A program made the translations under genes and the position numbers. The notes below the pieces were generated by a model, which saw only the letters and a program-made list of their open reading frames with translations, did no database searches and had not been told where the DNA came from. A DNA stretch of 42,626 bases from Ceratorhiza oryzae-sativae (lineage: Eukaryota; Basidiomycota; Agaricomycetes; Cantharellales; Ceratobasidiaceae): positions 1-42,626 of the forward strand of contig JARWMV010000124.1 in the NCBI GenBank assembly GCA_030998015.1. The letters run 5' to 3'. Shown here one piece after another: positions 1-9,148 of the stretch (its first letter is position 1; the number at the start of each line of letters is the position of its first letter).

Positions 1-1106
1 AGAATCCGGAATATTACTTTTTCGCTACCGCGCAAAGAGAACCATTGCGAGATCTTTACCCGGAGCTAGCGAAAAACTTGGAATTTAACCATGTTTGCCA
101 ATTCTGAACAACTCAGAAGTCCTTATAGACTTAAGATGGGACCAGAAGGGGGAAACCTATATAATTTCCGGAAGGTAATACTTTCCCCCTGCAAAAAGCC
201 TAGGTACAATTAATTATACCTAGGACTTTTTGCCGGAAGAGCGCTAAAGCGGCCGTGGGCGGCAGGGGACTCCGTATTATCGTAATTTTCAATAGAGACC
301 CCTCCGCGCTCTTTGATCGCCCGCAGGGCGGCCTAAGCGCGGAGGGCTCCAATAATCGGCGAGGTATTGCGAGGTACCCTGGAACTTTAAGTTCCAGGGT
401 ACCTCGGAATCAGACGCCGGCCGCGCTGGGGACGCCCGAAATGCACCTTTACGGTGGTTTTGGGCCCTAGTGCCCCCCCAAGTGGGGGGTCAATGGCGCC
501 ACAAGTTTTGTGGCGCGCATTGCAATCATTGGGGGTCCATTTGAAAGGGTCGACGGTTACATTTTGTTAGTTGCTCAATTTTAAAATAGTGTACCTAAAT
601 TTTCCCCCAATTAAATCAAATGGAATAGATCTATCCTTTTTCATGTAATATATTTAAAATCGATCTTTAATATGTTCTCATTTTATGTAGCGGTTAAGTT
701 CTGTTTTTTTTTTATAAAAAACTATGTCTCTTTTATATTAATTAAAAAGAGTCGGTCTGAACATACCAACTCAATACTGGAGGAATTTAATCCTCCTCCA
801 TTAGCAAGAGAAAAACGAATGGCTAAGCTTAATCAATCAATCCCTCGAGAATCGATGTAGATTTGCCTTCGCAAATCATCGATTCTCGGCGAGGTATTGC
901 AATACCTCGCCGCTTCGCGGCCTCGCGCTCCCCTCCGGCGCCTGATTCCGAGGAATCAGGCGCCTCCCGTGGGGTATGGGCCCGAGCGGACCGACGGTCC
1001 CTAACCCCACGGGAGGGAATAAAATAAATTCACATTCGGTGCCTAGATTTAGAGGGCCACGTAAAGCGCGGAGTATTTCTTGTTTTCCAGGTGGAGATTC
1101 ATTTTT
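1..1106. other. Gene-free GC-element region
   Basis: I see no convincing gene here. The segment mixes AT-rich sequence (about 540-830) with palindromic GC modules, including an ATCGATTCTCG-type hairpin near 850-890 and a block at 890-1020 that recurs at 4450-4590. A plus-strand ORF of 62 codons at 672-860 is lysine- and phenylalanine-rich and matches no family I know; it runs into a GC module at its 3' end. Confidence 0.5.
189..270 (+). repeat. GC/AT palindromic repeat, copy 1 (AGCCTAGGTACAATTAATT)
   Basis: It holds a palindrome centred on AATTAATT with arms reading AAAAAGCCTAGG, followed by a CTAAAGCGGCCGTGG module and GGCAGGGGACTCC. A near-identical copy lies at 15542-15628. Confidence 0.75.
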
Positions 1107-1448
1107 GCAGCGCGCTATGCGGCTGCCCAGCAGCGCGCTATGCGGCTGCCCAGCAGCGCGCTATGCGGCTGCCCAGCAGCGCGCTATGCGGCTGCCCAGC
1201 AGCGCGCTAGCGGCTGCCAGCAGCGCGCTGCGGCTGCCCAGCAGCGCGCTATGCGGCTGCCCAGCAGCGCGCTATGCGGCTGCCCAGCAGCGCGCTATGC
1301 GGCTGCCCAGCAGCGCGCTATGCGGCTGCCCAGCAGCGCGCTATGCGGCTGCCCAGCAGCGCGCTATGCGGCTGCCCAGCAGCGCGCTATGCGGCTGCCC
1401 AGCAGCGCGCTATGCGGCTGCCCAGCAGCGCGCTATGCGGCTGCCCAG
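1107..1448 (+). repeat. Tandem array, 23-nt unit, about 15 copies
   Basis: The unit begins GCAGCGCGCTATGCGGCTGC followed by CCA and repeats almost perfectly about 15 times. Two adjacent units near 1199-1240 are shortened to 21 nt. The array is very GC-rich and stays open in several frames, so it produces repetitive ORFs that I regard as artefacts. It is the only long tandem array in the window. Confidence 0.95.
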
Positions 1449-1462
1449 AAGACCTAATAAAT

Positions 1463-1583
1463 TAGTCTGGTCTCTATCTCGGTCAACATCGTTCCGTGGT
1501 TTGCTTCCATGCAAGATTTATAAAATCTTGCTGGACCTGTATCCGCCGGCGGGCTGCCCTAGAGTAATTGACACGAGATAGGG
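1463..1583 (+). repeat. 120-nt dispersed repeat (CTATCTCGGTCAACATCG family), copy 1
   Basis: It begins near TCTGGTCTCTATCTCGGTC, has an internal AAGATTTATAAAATCTT hairpin, and ends GACACGAGATAGGG, which pairs with CTATCTCG at the start. Copies lie at 6806-6925 and at 41334-41410, where the match stops at CCGCCGGCG, exactly where a PE-172 element begins. Confidence 0.8.
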
Positions 1584-1591
1584 TTTATAAG

Positions 1592-1664
1592 TGCCGAAAG
1601 TTGGAGTTGAACCAAGCATTTAAATCTTACAAGGAAATCGTTTTACCAATTAAACTATTTCGGC
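1592..1664 (-). tRNA. trnT: tRNA-Thr(UGU)
   Basis: On the minus strand the acceptor arms GCCGAAA and TTTCGGC pair perfectly, with an A discriminator. The D arm is GTTT-AATTGGTA-AAAC. The anticodon loop CTTGTAA gives UGU. The anticodon stem has two U-U oppositions, and the T stem has one mismatch around loop TTCAACT. Confidence 0.85.
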
Positions 1665-1881
1665 GGTAGGGTTGTGGTCCTGACCCAGGGAAAATAAAAC
1701 CCCCGGAAAGCGGGAAGGGGACTTAAAGACCAATTTTGTAAAGCATCATTGAAGGCATTATGTTCTTTAACAATTCTCCGCGCTCTTTGATCGCCCGAAG
1801 GGCGGCCTAAGCGGGGGCTCGTCTTGTGGCGCGCATTGCAATCATTGGGGAGCAGCTGAAAGGGAAGAGAGAGAACTCCTA

Positions 1882-2079
1882 CCCTAACCCTGTCGTCAGC
1901 GTGTACAAGTACACGCTGCTAGGGAACCTCTTCCCCTCCGCGCTCTTTGATCGCCCGCAGGGCGGCCTAAGCGCGGAGTGCTTCGGAGCCGTCTGTGTAC
2001 GGCTTAAGCCGCACACAGACGTCTCCTCTACAAGCGTGAAATTGTTGCACGTACGTGCAACAACTTCTAGGGGACGGGT
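1882..2079 (+). repeat. 200-nt palindromic composite (CCCTAACCCTGTCGTCAGCG family), copy 1
   Basis: It is a chain of hairpins: CAGCGTGTAC/GTACACGCTG, CTCCGCGCTC..GCGCGGAG, CCGTCTGTGTACGGC..CACAGACG and GTTGCACGTACGTGCAAC. It ends GGGGACGGGTC. Near-identical full copies are at 6162-6360 and 32441-32639, with partial copies at 4131-4260, 8345-8490 (inverted), 14394-14475 and 41983-42078. Confidence 0.85.
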
Positions 2080-2103
2080 CAAGAATCGGTGCTTTGCGAA
2101 GGC

Positions 2104-2275
2104 CCGCGCGCGTTAGTTGCTGGTGGGACTTGTCCCACCAACCAACGTGAGCAATCGCAACCGTTTGCGATTGCTAGTGCGCGGCATAATATCGATATTT
2201 AGCCGCCGGCTGAAAATGACGAACGGTCGTCATTTTCTACGAGGGAATCTTTAGGATTCCCTCTAACGCCGGCGG
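2104..2275 (+). mobile_element. PE-172 copy 1
   Basis: This is a full-length plus-oriented copy. It lies at the 3' end of the LAGLIDADG reading frame at 2276-3210 and cuts off the expected C-terminus. The flanks (TTGCGAAGGC / GCGACGATTCTGTGGGG) are the same as around copy 15075-15296, so these two sit in equivalent larger repeats. Confidence 0.9.
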
Positions 2276-2373
2276 GCGACGATTCTGTGGGGCTGTATCA
2301 CAGGTAATGATTTGGATGGAATTCTAAAACCGGCCCCATTTTTGTTAATGGTGCAATTTAAATTCCATTTATG

Positions 2374-2506
2374 ACCCGTGCACGCCTGCGAACGCCTTGG
2401 CTTAAGCCAAGGCGGCCCTGGCGTGCGCGCGGCGTCTGATTCCGAGGCAATACCTCGCCGAGAATCGATGATTTGCGAAGGCAAATCTACATCGATTCTC
2501 GAGGGG
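2374..2506 (+). mobile_element. PE-247 derivative inside HEG
   Basis: It starts CCCGTGCACGCCTGCGAACG like the full PE-247. After the GGCGTCTGATTCCGAGG module it switches to the hairpin CGAGAATCGATGATTTGCG and ends CTCGAGGGGG. It is inserted in the reading frame of the 2276-3210 HEG and leaves that frame open. Confidence 0.8.
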
Positions 2507-3012
2507 GCTAAAAGATTTACCTCGGCCAAAGTAAAACAATTTGTGGAAAGATAAATTACTCGGTTTTTATTACAGAAACCACCGTCATCACACAGCCAAT
2601 AGGCGAGCCCTAAAGGCGTTAATAACTCACCGATGTTGTTAGGAATTATTTTGTTACCTTCAATGTAAAATAAGTTATGGAATTCGGTAAAACAAGGCAA
2701 CGAATAAGTTCTAAAATATACAGAACCATACTCCATCCCGGGCCGTGTTTTAAGAACCCGGCTCTGAGTTTTAGGAGCAGTAAGGCAATAAGTTATGAAT
2801 AAGTCGAACAGGTGAAAAAGATAATCCTTGTGAATTAGCCCTTGTTCAAATTTTAATAATACATTTACACCCCCTTTACCTTTTCTAAAATTCAAATCAC
2901 CCAAAATAAGACCAATTAGTATATCTTTGTGGTATTGGGAAAGAACAAATTTCGATCGCTCTAGACTGGAAAGGCCCCGTGTTTGAACAGTTTGATTTTG
3001 GAAAGTAATTCC

Positions 3013-3184
3013 CCGCCGGCGTTAGAGGGAATCCTAAAGATTCCCTCGTAGAAAATGACGACCGTTCGTCATTTTCAGCCGGCGGCTAAATATCGATATT
3101 ATGCCGCGCACTAGCAATCGCAAACGGTTGCGATTGCTCACGTTGGTTGGTGGGACAAGTCCCACCAGCAACTAACGCGCGCGG
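3013..3184 (-). mobile_element. PE-172 copy 2
   Basis: This is a full-length minus-oriented copy, splitting the N-terminal codons of the 2276-3210 HEG from the body of the protein. Confidence 0.9.
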
Positions 3185-4727
3185 GCTGTTTAATAAATTA
3201 TTTTTCATGGTAATTTGTGTTTTCGATCTTATGACTTCATGTTTCGTATTAAATTTCTAGGTTTTTCAACCGAAGGACCAGCTGGGATCATAATAAAAAT
3301 GACCTAGAAACATAACCCCGTGGGCAGCATGGCTTAATACTTGCTGCTCCAGGTAACCAGGTTGATCTGACTAGACCAACCTGCTTCAATATTTCAATTG
3401 ACGGAAGTTGATCTGGTCAGACCAACTGACTTTTTTGCAGACGTCAATTTCCCGTCGGGTCGTAGGGGGATTGAAGAGTTATTATTGTAATAAAGCAGGC
3501 CTTGTTTTAATTAAAGCCCGCTTTTTTAATGATGTTTCTTACCCGTGCCCGCCTACGATCGCAGCTCCGCCTCAAGTTATAAACATTTCCGAAGCCATGT
3601 TCTTGGTATACAAAGACCGCAGAGCTGGTCCTGCGCGGCTAAATATTTAGAATTGAAAATCTTTTGAGAACCATGGCATAGCCCGCGCCCTACAAACGAA
3701 GATGAGGCGTGACAAAGCCGACAGGACGGCGGCAATTGCCGCCCATGTCGCGGCATCTACAATACAGAACTCCTAATTGACCACGGGCCCTAGCATTAAT
3801 TGTAGGGTCCCACTAATATCACCCCATTTTGTCTAAGACCTTGACCCGCCGCGGGCTGACGACAAGGAGTAATGCCGTACTCAATAGGTTCCAATTCTGT
3901 CTAAATTTTAAATTGGTATGGTACCCCATCCTCTGAAAAAGGGTCGTCTTCCAGATGGAGATTATTCTCCTCCAGAAGACTTTAAACAAAAATCCACTTC
4001 CTTCTGGGCCTATCTACGTAGTCCGCGGAGCACGCCCTTTTAAAACAATCATTCCCTGAACTTTTCTTCCCCTTTTCCAACAGGGCGGATAAAGTGTGAT
4101 TGACTAAAATTGAACAGAAAAGCTACCCTAACCCTGTCGAAGAGTATTCACCCTCAAGCTTCGGAGCCGTCTGTGTACGGCTTAAGCCGCACACAGACGT
4201 CTCCTCTACAAGCGTGAAATTGTTGCACGTACGTGCAACAACTTCTAGGGGACGGGTCAGGCATAATTAAGGGGTTCGGTTTGAAATATCAGGGCCCCTC
4301 TAAATCTAACCCGTGCACGCCTACGATCGCAGCTCCGCCTCAAGCGTGAAGTTGTTGCACGTACGTGCAACAATTTAAGCTAGAGGATCAGCTGCGGCCC
4401 TGGCGTGCGCGGGCGTCTGATTCCGAGGTACCCTGGAACTTAAAGTTCCAGGGTACCTCGCAATACCTCGCCGCTTCGCGGCCTCGCGCTCCCCTCCGGC
4501 GCCTGATTCCGAGGAATCAGGCGCCTCCCGTGGGGTATGGGCCCGAGCGGACCGACGGTCCCTAACCCCACGGGAGGGAATAAAATGAATTCACCTACTG
4601 ACCCCCAAACATGTGCAGCTACGCTGCATTGTTTGGTGGGCAGCAATGTCGGGGGTCTACTGACCCCCAAACATGTGCAGCTACGCTGCATTGTTTGGTG
4701 GGCAGCAACCCCCCGATATTGTAATGC
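3185..4727. other. Spacer with GC modules, no recognised gene
   Basis: No gene was recognised. Items seen: a repeat at 3398-3452 (GTTGATCTGGTCAGACCAAC with a GCAGACGTCAATT tail) that recurs at 38758-38812 and inverted at 8056-8113; a GTCTTCC..GGAAGAC-type hairpin near 3949-3982; partial copies of the CCCTAACCCTGTCG composite; and AT-rich intervals. I looked for rRNA signatures and found none. Confidence 0.5.
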
Positions 4728-4774
4728 CCGCCGGCGTTAGAGGGAATCCTAAAGATTCCCTCTAACGCGCGCGG
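4728..4774 (-). mobile_element. PE-172 internal-deletion derivative, 47 nt (copy a)
   Basis: It keeps both PE-172 ends and the GAGGGAATC/GATTCCCTC hairpin but lacks the other hairpins. It is MITE-like. A second copy in the same flanking sequence is at 42510-42556. Confidence 0.85.
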
Positions 4775-4972
4775 CAATGTCGGGGGTCTACGGTGCCTAG
4801 ATTTATAGGGATTCCCTGTATTTACAGTCTTCCAGGGTGGAAATAAATATCCATCACAGAAAAAACCTTCCGAGCTTTAGCTCGGCATATAGCGTAAAAG
4901 ACGCATATATTATTTAACCCTTAATTTTACGCGATTATTGTAACAATAATTTATTTTGTTTAAATAAATTAA

Positions 4973-5055
4973 TACGAACAAAGAGACTTGAACTCTTACG
5001 GATCTACTCCACTTTTACTTAACAAAAGACTGGCTACCAATTTCAGCATGTTCGC
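4973..5055 (-). tRNA. trnL: tRNA-Leu(UAA)
   Basis: The acceptor arms GCGAACA/TGTTCGT pair with one G-U. The anticodon arm is CTTTT-GTTAAGT-AAAAG with anticodon UAA. There is a long variable arm around GGAGTAGATCC and a T arm AGAG-TTCAAGT-CTCT. The length of 83 nt suits a class II leucine tRNA. Confidence 0.9.
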
Positions 5056-5514
5056 TTTTTAAATGGACTTGTTGTGGGATTTACAGCTCCTATGTATTTT
5101 GAAATATATAGGAGTATGTTCCGGAAAAAAAGAGACCGGAGGGGAGCAAAATTTTATATAGACCCCGGAACCGGCCCTGTGTGGTCCCTCTAGGAGGGGT
5201 TTCGCCCAAGGCCATGCAGGAACGGTTCGTGCGCATGACCTTATAAGCCGATTTTGTATCGCATCATAGTAGACCCCCAACAAGGCAATGGCCTCCCAAT
5301 GCGTCACAAACGTATTGGGGGGGCCATTACCTTATTGGGGGGCGGATGCCCCTCAAACAATGCAGCGTAGCTGCACATGTTTGGGGGGCAGTAGGAATAT
5401 GCGGTGACAACAAATCTAACGCGCTCTTTGATCGCCCGCAGGGCGGCCTAAGAGGTTCCCTAGCAGCGTGTACTTGTACACGCTGACGACAGGGTTAGGG
5501 TAGCTTATCATTGA
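5056..5514. other. Spacer with GC modules
   Basis: No gene was recognised. The segment includes CCCCCCAATAAGG / CCTTATTGGGGGG and AATGCAGCGTAGCTGCA hairpins, and at 5420-5505 a shortened copy of the CCCTAACCCTGTCG composite in inverse orientation. Confidence 0.5.
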
Positions 5515-5576
5515 CCGCAGGCCCGGAGAAATATATTTATAACCAGAGCCATATTTATTTCCCCTACAAACCCAAA

Positions 5577-5685
5577 GGCCTCCCAATGCGTTACCAAGCC
5601 TGTAAGGCACGCCCTACGGGCCAGCGTATTGGGAGTGCCATTACCCCCCCAAACAATGCAGCATAGCTGCATCAGTTTGGGGGGT
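5577..5685 (+). mobile_element. PE-CAA element in HEG remnant
   Basis: It has CCTCCCAATGCGTTACCAAG ... CGTATTGGGAG followed by CCCCCCAAACAATGCAGC..GCTGCAT..TTGGGGGG. It is followed directly by other GC modules, so no clean target duplication can be seen. Confidence 0.75.
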
Positions 5686-5859
5686 CGACGGGGCGCTTGG
5701 CCAAAGGCACAATGCGCCCACATCGTGGTTGGGACGCCCACATCGTGGTTGGGACACGGGTTGTAACATTTTAAATTCCATTTAATATTTAAAACGGTAA
5801 CTAAAAGATCTACTTCTTTTATTGTATAAGAATCTGTACACAACACTGTATGGTTACTT

Positions 5860-5965
5860 CCCCAAATTGGGGGTGTAGATTTGCCTGCGCAAATCACCCC
5901 CAATTTAGGAGTCCTCAGCGCTTAGGCCGTGCCTAAAGGCGCGATCAGAGAGCGCTGCCCAACTC
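5860..5965 (+). mobile_element. PE-98 variant
   Basis: It starts CCCCAAATTGGGGGTGTAG and carries the GCGCTTAGGCC..GGCGCGATC hairpin, but ends in AGAGAGCGCTGCCCAACTCC instead of GAGAGTTGGA. It interrupts the 5515-6425 HEG remnant. Confidence 0.7.
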
Positions 5966-6161
5966 CTGCCCCCCAATAAGGTAATGGCCCCCCCAATACG
6001 TTGGCCTTACAGGCTTGGTAACGCATTGGGAGGCCATTGCCTTGTTGGGGGTCTACGATAAGTATTCTTATCGTGGTTGGGTTGGAGTTTTATTAAAAGT
6101 CCCATCATCGCGCAACAAGTAAGCTAAACCTAAGGGTGTCAACAATTCCCCCTATGTTGGA

Positions 6162-6360
6162 CCCTAACCCTGTCGTCAGCGTGTACAAGTACACGCTGCT
6201 AGGGAACCTCTTCCCCTCCGCGCTCTTTGATCGCCCGCAGGGCGGCCTAAGCGCGGAGTGCTTCGGAGCCGTCTGTGTACGGCTTAAGCCGCACACAGAC
6301 GTCTCCTCTACAAGCGTGAAATTGTTGCACGTACGTGCAACAACTTCTAGGGGACGGGTC
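6162..6360 (+). repeat. 200-nt palindromic composite, copy 2
   Basis: This is a near-identical copy of the 1882-2079 unit. It separates KQVP from IGELLTP in the HEG remnant. Confidence 0.85.
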
Positions 6361-6805
6361 AGGAACTTGTTTTACCCCTGCTTTGTAAAATAGTTCTAAT
6401 AGTTCATTAAAACCCCATTTTGGCTAAGGACCGAAGGCCCATGACCCGCCGCCGTATGGACTTTGATTCCGAGGTAGCCTGGAACCTCGGGGGTCCAGGC
6501 TACCTCGCAATACCCCGCCTCCTGGATCTCTAGAGATCCAGGGAGCGGAGCTGCCCTAGAGGGACAGGAGGCGGCGGTAGGGCCGGCTCCTGCCCCCCAA
6601 ACATGTGCAGCTACGCTGCATTGTTTGAGGGGCATACGATCGTGCAAGCACGATCCTCCGCCGGCCCGGTAACAACGATTCGAAGAATCCGGAAGGTTCG
6701 ATTTATTTTTATAAGCTCTTCTTATATTTCCCTCCGCGCTTAGATCGCGCCAGAGGCGCGGCCCACGCGCGTCGGGGCGTAGGGGGAAATACTCCCGAAA
6801 ACTTA

Positions 6806-6925
6806 GTCTGGCCTCTATCTCGGTCAACATCGTTCCGTGGTTTGCTTCCATGCAAGATTTATAAAATCTTGCTGGACCTGTATCCGCCGGCGGGCTGCCC
6901 TAGAGTAGTTGACACGAGATAGGGT
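6806..6925 (+). repeat. 120-nt dispersed repeat, copy 2
   Basis: It matches 1463-1583 with few differences and ends GACACGAGATAGGG. The internal sequence CCGCCGGCGGG looks like the two joined ends of PE-172. Confidence 0.8.
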
Positions 6926-7199
6926 CGGGGTATCCTTCAACAAAATGGGTTTAGGACTTACAGCCCATAACCATTTGGAATCTATGAGTACGGCAGCACT
7001 CCTGTGGGCCCTATTCGGACTCCTCCCAACCACGATAAGTCCCCTAGCTGAAATTGGCTCCGAAGCTTGAGGGTGAATACTCTTCGACAGGGTTAGGGTA
7101 GGATCGCAGGCCCGGAGTAAAATAGTATATCATTTAATTTGTGATTTAATCCTACATCTAATCTTTTTAATAATAAATCCGTTATGTCTTCAACATATT

Positions 7200-7297
7200 T
7201 CCAACTCTCTGATCGCGCCTTTAGGCGCGGCCTAAGCGCTGAGGACTCCTAAACTGGGGGTGATTTGCGCAGGCAAATCTACACCCCCAATTTGGGG
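7200..7297 (-). mobile_element. PE-98 copy
   Basis: This is a full 98-nt inverse copy, from TCCAACTCTCTGATCGCG to the end CCAATTTGGGG. Confidence 0.85.
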
Positions 7298-7601
7298 TAA
7301 TGAAGTAATTGAGATTTGCCCCGCTGGCAGGAAAGCTGAGTATTTTTTTTACCCCAATTTTCGAAAATTAGGAGTACGCTGCCGCATTCGGCCGCTCTAT
7401 CGTACCCCCCGTGGTGGTGAGGACCGTCGCTACGCTCGGGCCCATCCACCACGGGAGGCGCCTGATTCCTAGGTTGTGCGCGAGGCGGCCCCTCTGGCCG
7501 CGAGCCCGCGCACGCCAGGGCCGCAGCTTAAGCTGCGATCGTAGGCGGGCACGGGTAAGATAGAGCGTTCTAACAGCGGCAGCTACAGCAGGTAAGTGGA
7601 A

Positions 7602-7673
7602 TAGCCTTTACCAGATTCGAACTGGCATTGGCCGCGTGAAGGGCGGCAGTATTAACCATTATACTAAAAGACC
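7602..7673 (-). tRNA. trnE: tRNA-Glu(UUC) with C at position 33
   Basis: The acceptor GGTCTTT pairs with AAAGGCT (G-U pairs allowed). The anticodon stem GCCGC/GCGGC is perfect and GC-rich. The loop is CCTTCAC, anticodon UUC, but position 33, almost always U, is C. The T arm CCAG-TTCGAAT-CTGG is good, with an A discriminator. Confidence 0.8.
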
Positions 7674-8148
7674 TCGACTCACCTATTTCAATGGACTTGG
7701 TATTGGCGTATCTCAAAGAGTCTAAAAGATTTAGATCTAATTTAGGCCGATGTACTACTGACTGTGGGCTCTCTACGGACTCCTCCCAACCACGATAAGT
7801 CCCCTAGCTGGGCCGGCTCCTCAAAGTCCATACGGCGGCGGGGTATTAGTTTAAGAGGGGAATCTCTGTAGTATATTTATACTTCTAAAGGAACCCCTGA
7901 ATTTTTCCTCTTCCTTTTTAAGGAAACCGCGTCTCTCTTTAATAGAGACGCACCAAAAAAATTTGTTGTTTTATTTCACCAAAATGGTGTAAGGACTTAC
8001 AGCCCTTCACCATCTGGAGTACGAAAGCGCTCCTGTGGGCCCTCTTCGGTGCCCTACGGAAATTGACGTCTGCAAAAAAGTCAGTTGGTCTGACCAGATC
8101 AACTTCCGTCAATTATCCGCAGCTGCAGTAATTTTTTTTTTTTGGAGC

Positions 8149-8219
8149 TGGCGACATCAGGAATCGAACCTAAACTAGCAGTTCATGAGACTACTGTGCT
8201 ACCAATACACTTTCTCGCC
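8149..8219 (-). tRNA. tRNA with CAU anticodon (Met or Ile-lysidine)
   Basis: Acceptor GGCGAGA/TGTCGCC has one G-G opposition. D arm is GTG-TATTGGTAG-CAC. Anticodon arm GTAGT-CTCATGA-ACTGC gives CAU. T arm is TTAGG-TTCGATT-CCTGA. It is one of three CAU tRNAs in the window; sequence alone does not let me say which is initiator Met, elongator Met or Ile. Confidence 0.85.
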
Positions 8220-8533
8220 TATCACACATTTTCATCTTTTAGGCCTAACCCCAATTTCACTAGGAACCTACCCACAGGTCTAGGACCTGGGGTGTGTCTA
8301 ATAAACTTGTTCGATACGTCCATCTCACTATAACCCCTATTTTCCCGACCCGTCCCCTAGAAGTTGTTGCACGTACGTGCAACAATTTCACGCTTGTAGA
8401 GGAGACGTCTGTGTGCGGCTTAAGCCGTACACAGACGGCTCCGAAGCTTGAGGGTGAATACTCTTCGACAGGGTTAGGGTAGGACCTAATTAGGGTAGGA
8501 CCGAAAAACAAAAATTGGCCCCCGGCCCGCTCC

Positions 8534-8705
8534 CCGCGCGCGTTAGTTGCTGGTGGGACTTGTCCCACCAACCAACGTGAGCAATCGCAACCGTTTGCGA
8601 TTGCTAGTGCGCGGCATAATATCGATATTTAGCCGCCGGCTGAAAATGACGAACGGTCGTCATTTTCTACGAGGGAATCTTTAGGATTCCCTCTAACGCC
8701 GGCGG
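8534..8705 (+). mobile_element. PE-172 copy 3
   Basis: This is a full-length plus-oriented copy in a spacer, between inverted parts of the CCCTAACCCTGTCG composite and a possible unknown reading frame. Confidence 0.9.
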
Positions 8706-8711
8706 GGAGCG

Positions 8712-8890
8712 GATCTAGGGCCGCAGGGGTGAGAATAAAGTTGGTGAATTGAATCCTTTAAGACGGACTTTAATTCCTCTTTCTCCTTTTTAGTTACGAC
8801 CTGAATCTTACTGATCGATCGGAAAGTGCCATTCACTTTCAATTGAAGTTGCATGGCGAATTTGTGACAAAATTTTAAAAAAAGATCCCA
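8712..8890 (-). other. Unassigned coding-like segment
   Basis: The minus strand is open for about 60 codons, with an ATG at 8854 followed by LQLKVNGTFRSISKIQVV and a lysine/glutamate-rich stretch. Composition is protein-like and the segment has no GC palindrome. It is truncated by PE-172 at 8705 and has no visible upstream partner. I do not recognise the family. Confidence 0.35.
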
Positions 8891-9148
8891 TTGTATGTTG
8901 GGAGGGGGTCAAAAAATTGATTTCCAAAAACACCCCCAAACATGTGCAGCTACGCTGCATTGTTTGGGGGGCATCCACCCCCCAAATGAAGCAATTACGG
9001 GGCCTCTAAAATAGCTTTGCTATTTTAAGTGGCCCCTAATTGCATCATTGGGGGTCTACGGGCATGGACTTATAGCGCATAATCAACTTGGAGTACTGCA
9101 GCTGCAGTAATTTTTATGAGAGCTATGTTCCCATTAAAATATAGAATG

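Larger units (their letters stand above)
2276..3210 (-). pseudogene. LAGLIDADG_2-type homing endonuclease, interrupted by GC elements
   Basis: This is a minus-strand HEG of the single-chain LAGLIDADG_2 family, enzymes that cut intronless alleles to spread an intron. Recognisable segments in order are DILIGLILGDL (first LAGLIDADG-like helix), FEQGLIHKDYLFHLFDLF, YSLPCFTEFHNLFY, IGELLTPLGLAYWLCDDGGF (second catalytic motif) and FRIPSKSLPVIQ near the C-terminus. A possible ATG start is at 3208-3210. A PE-172 at 3013-3184 separates the first codons from the rest. A PE-247 derivative at 2374-2506 is inserted, without a stop, between the residues NLLA and KWNLNC, removing a few residues. Another PE-172 replaces the C-terminus. 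Family assignment is firm. Whether any active protein is made is doubtful unless the insertions are removed or bypassed. Confidence 0.8.
5515..6425 (-). pseudogene. LAGLIDADG_2-type HEG remnant in four pieces
   Basis: Minus-strand pieces in order: GFNELLELFYKAGVKQVP (about 6425-6362), GELLTPLGLAYLLRDDG (about 6150-6062), VLCTDSYTIKEVDLLV..WNLKCY (about 5850-5760) and NKYGSGYKYISPGLRSMI (about 5575-5515). They match, in order, the central and C-terminal parts of LAGLIDADG_2 endonucleases. The gaps are filled by the composite at 6162-6360, the PE-98 relative at 5860-5965 and a PE-CAA-like unit at 5577-5685. Just before GELL the frame contains one extra G (run of five), so even without insertions it is shifted. 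The N-terminal third is not found upstream. It is a decayed HEG. Confidence 0.75.
6426..7601. other. GC-element region with one short coding-like patch
   Basis: No gene was identified. The segment includes a GATCTCTAGAGATC hairpin (about 6525-6550), the 120-nt repeat at 6806-6925, a GGACTTACAGCCCATAACC repeat (6943-7025, also near 7985, 36500 and 39845), PE-98 at 7200-7297 and a block at 7367-7560 inverted relative to 13360-13560. On the minus strand about 7198-7105 stays open with a protein-like composition (contains DITDLLLKRLDVGLNHKLND) that I cannot assign. Confidence 0.5.

Noticed and set aside
1107..1448. CRISPR array
   Set aside because: The units are contiguous with no variable spacers, and there are no cas genes. 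It is a simple tandem repeat.
976..1581. Repetitive ORFs of up to 201 codons across the tandem array
   Set aside because: The 23-nt unit is open in several frames because it lacks stops. The frames encode simple peptide repeats and run into unrelated GC modules.
1879..2116. Recurring ORFs of 60-100 codons within the CCCTAACCCTGTCG composite (also 6105-6393, 32438-32750)
   Set aside because: They are copies of the same palindromic repeat read in open frames on both strands. No family and no start context.
3185..4727. Possible rRNA gene fragments
   Set aside because: I looked for conserved small and large subunit rRNA signatures on both strands and found none; isolated similarities such as GTCGTCAGC were too short.
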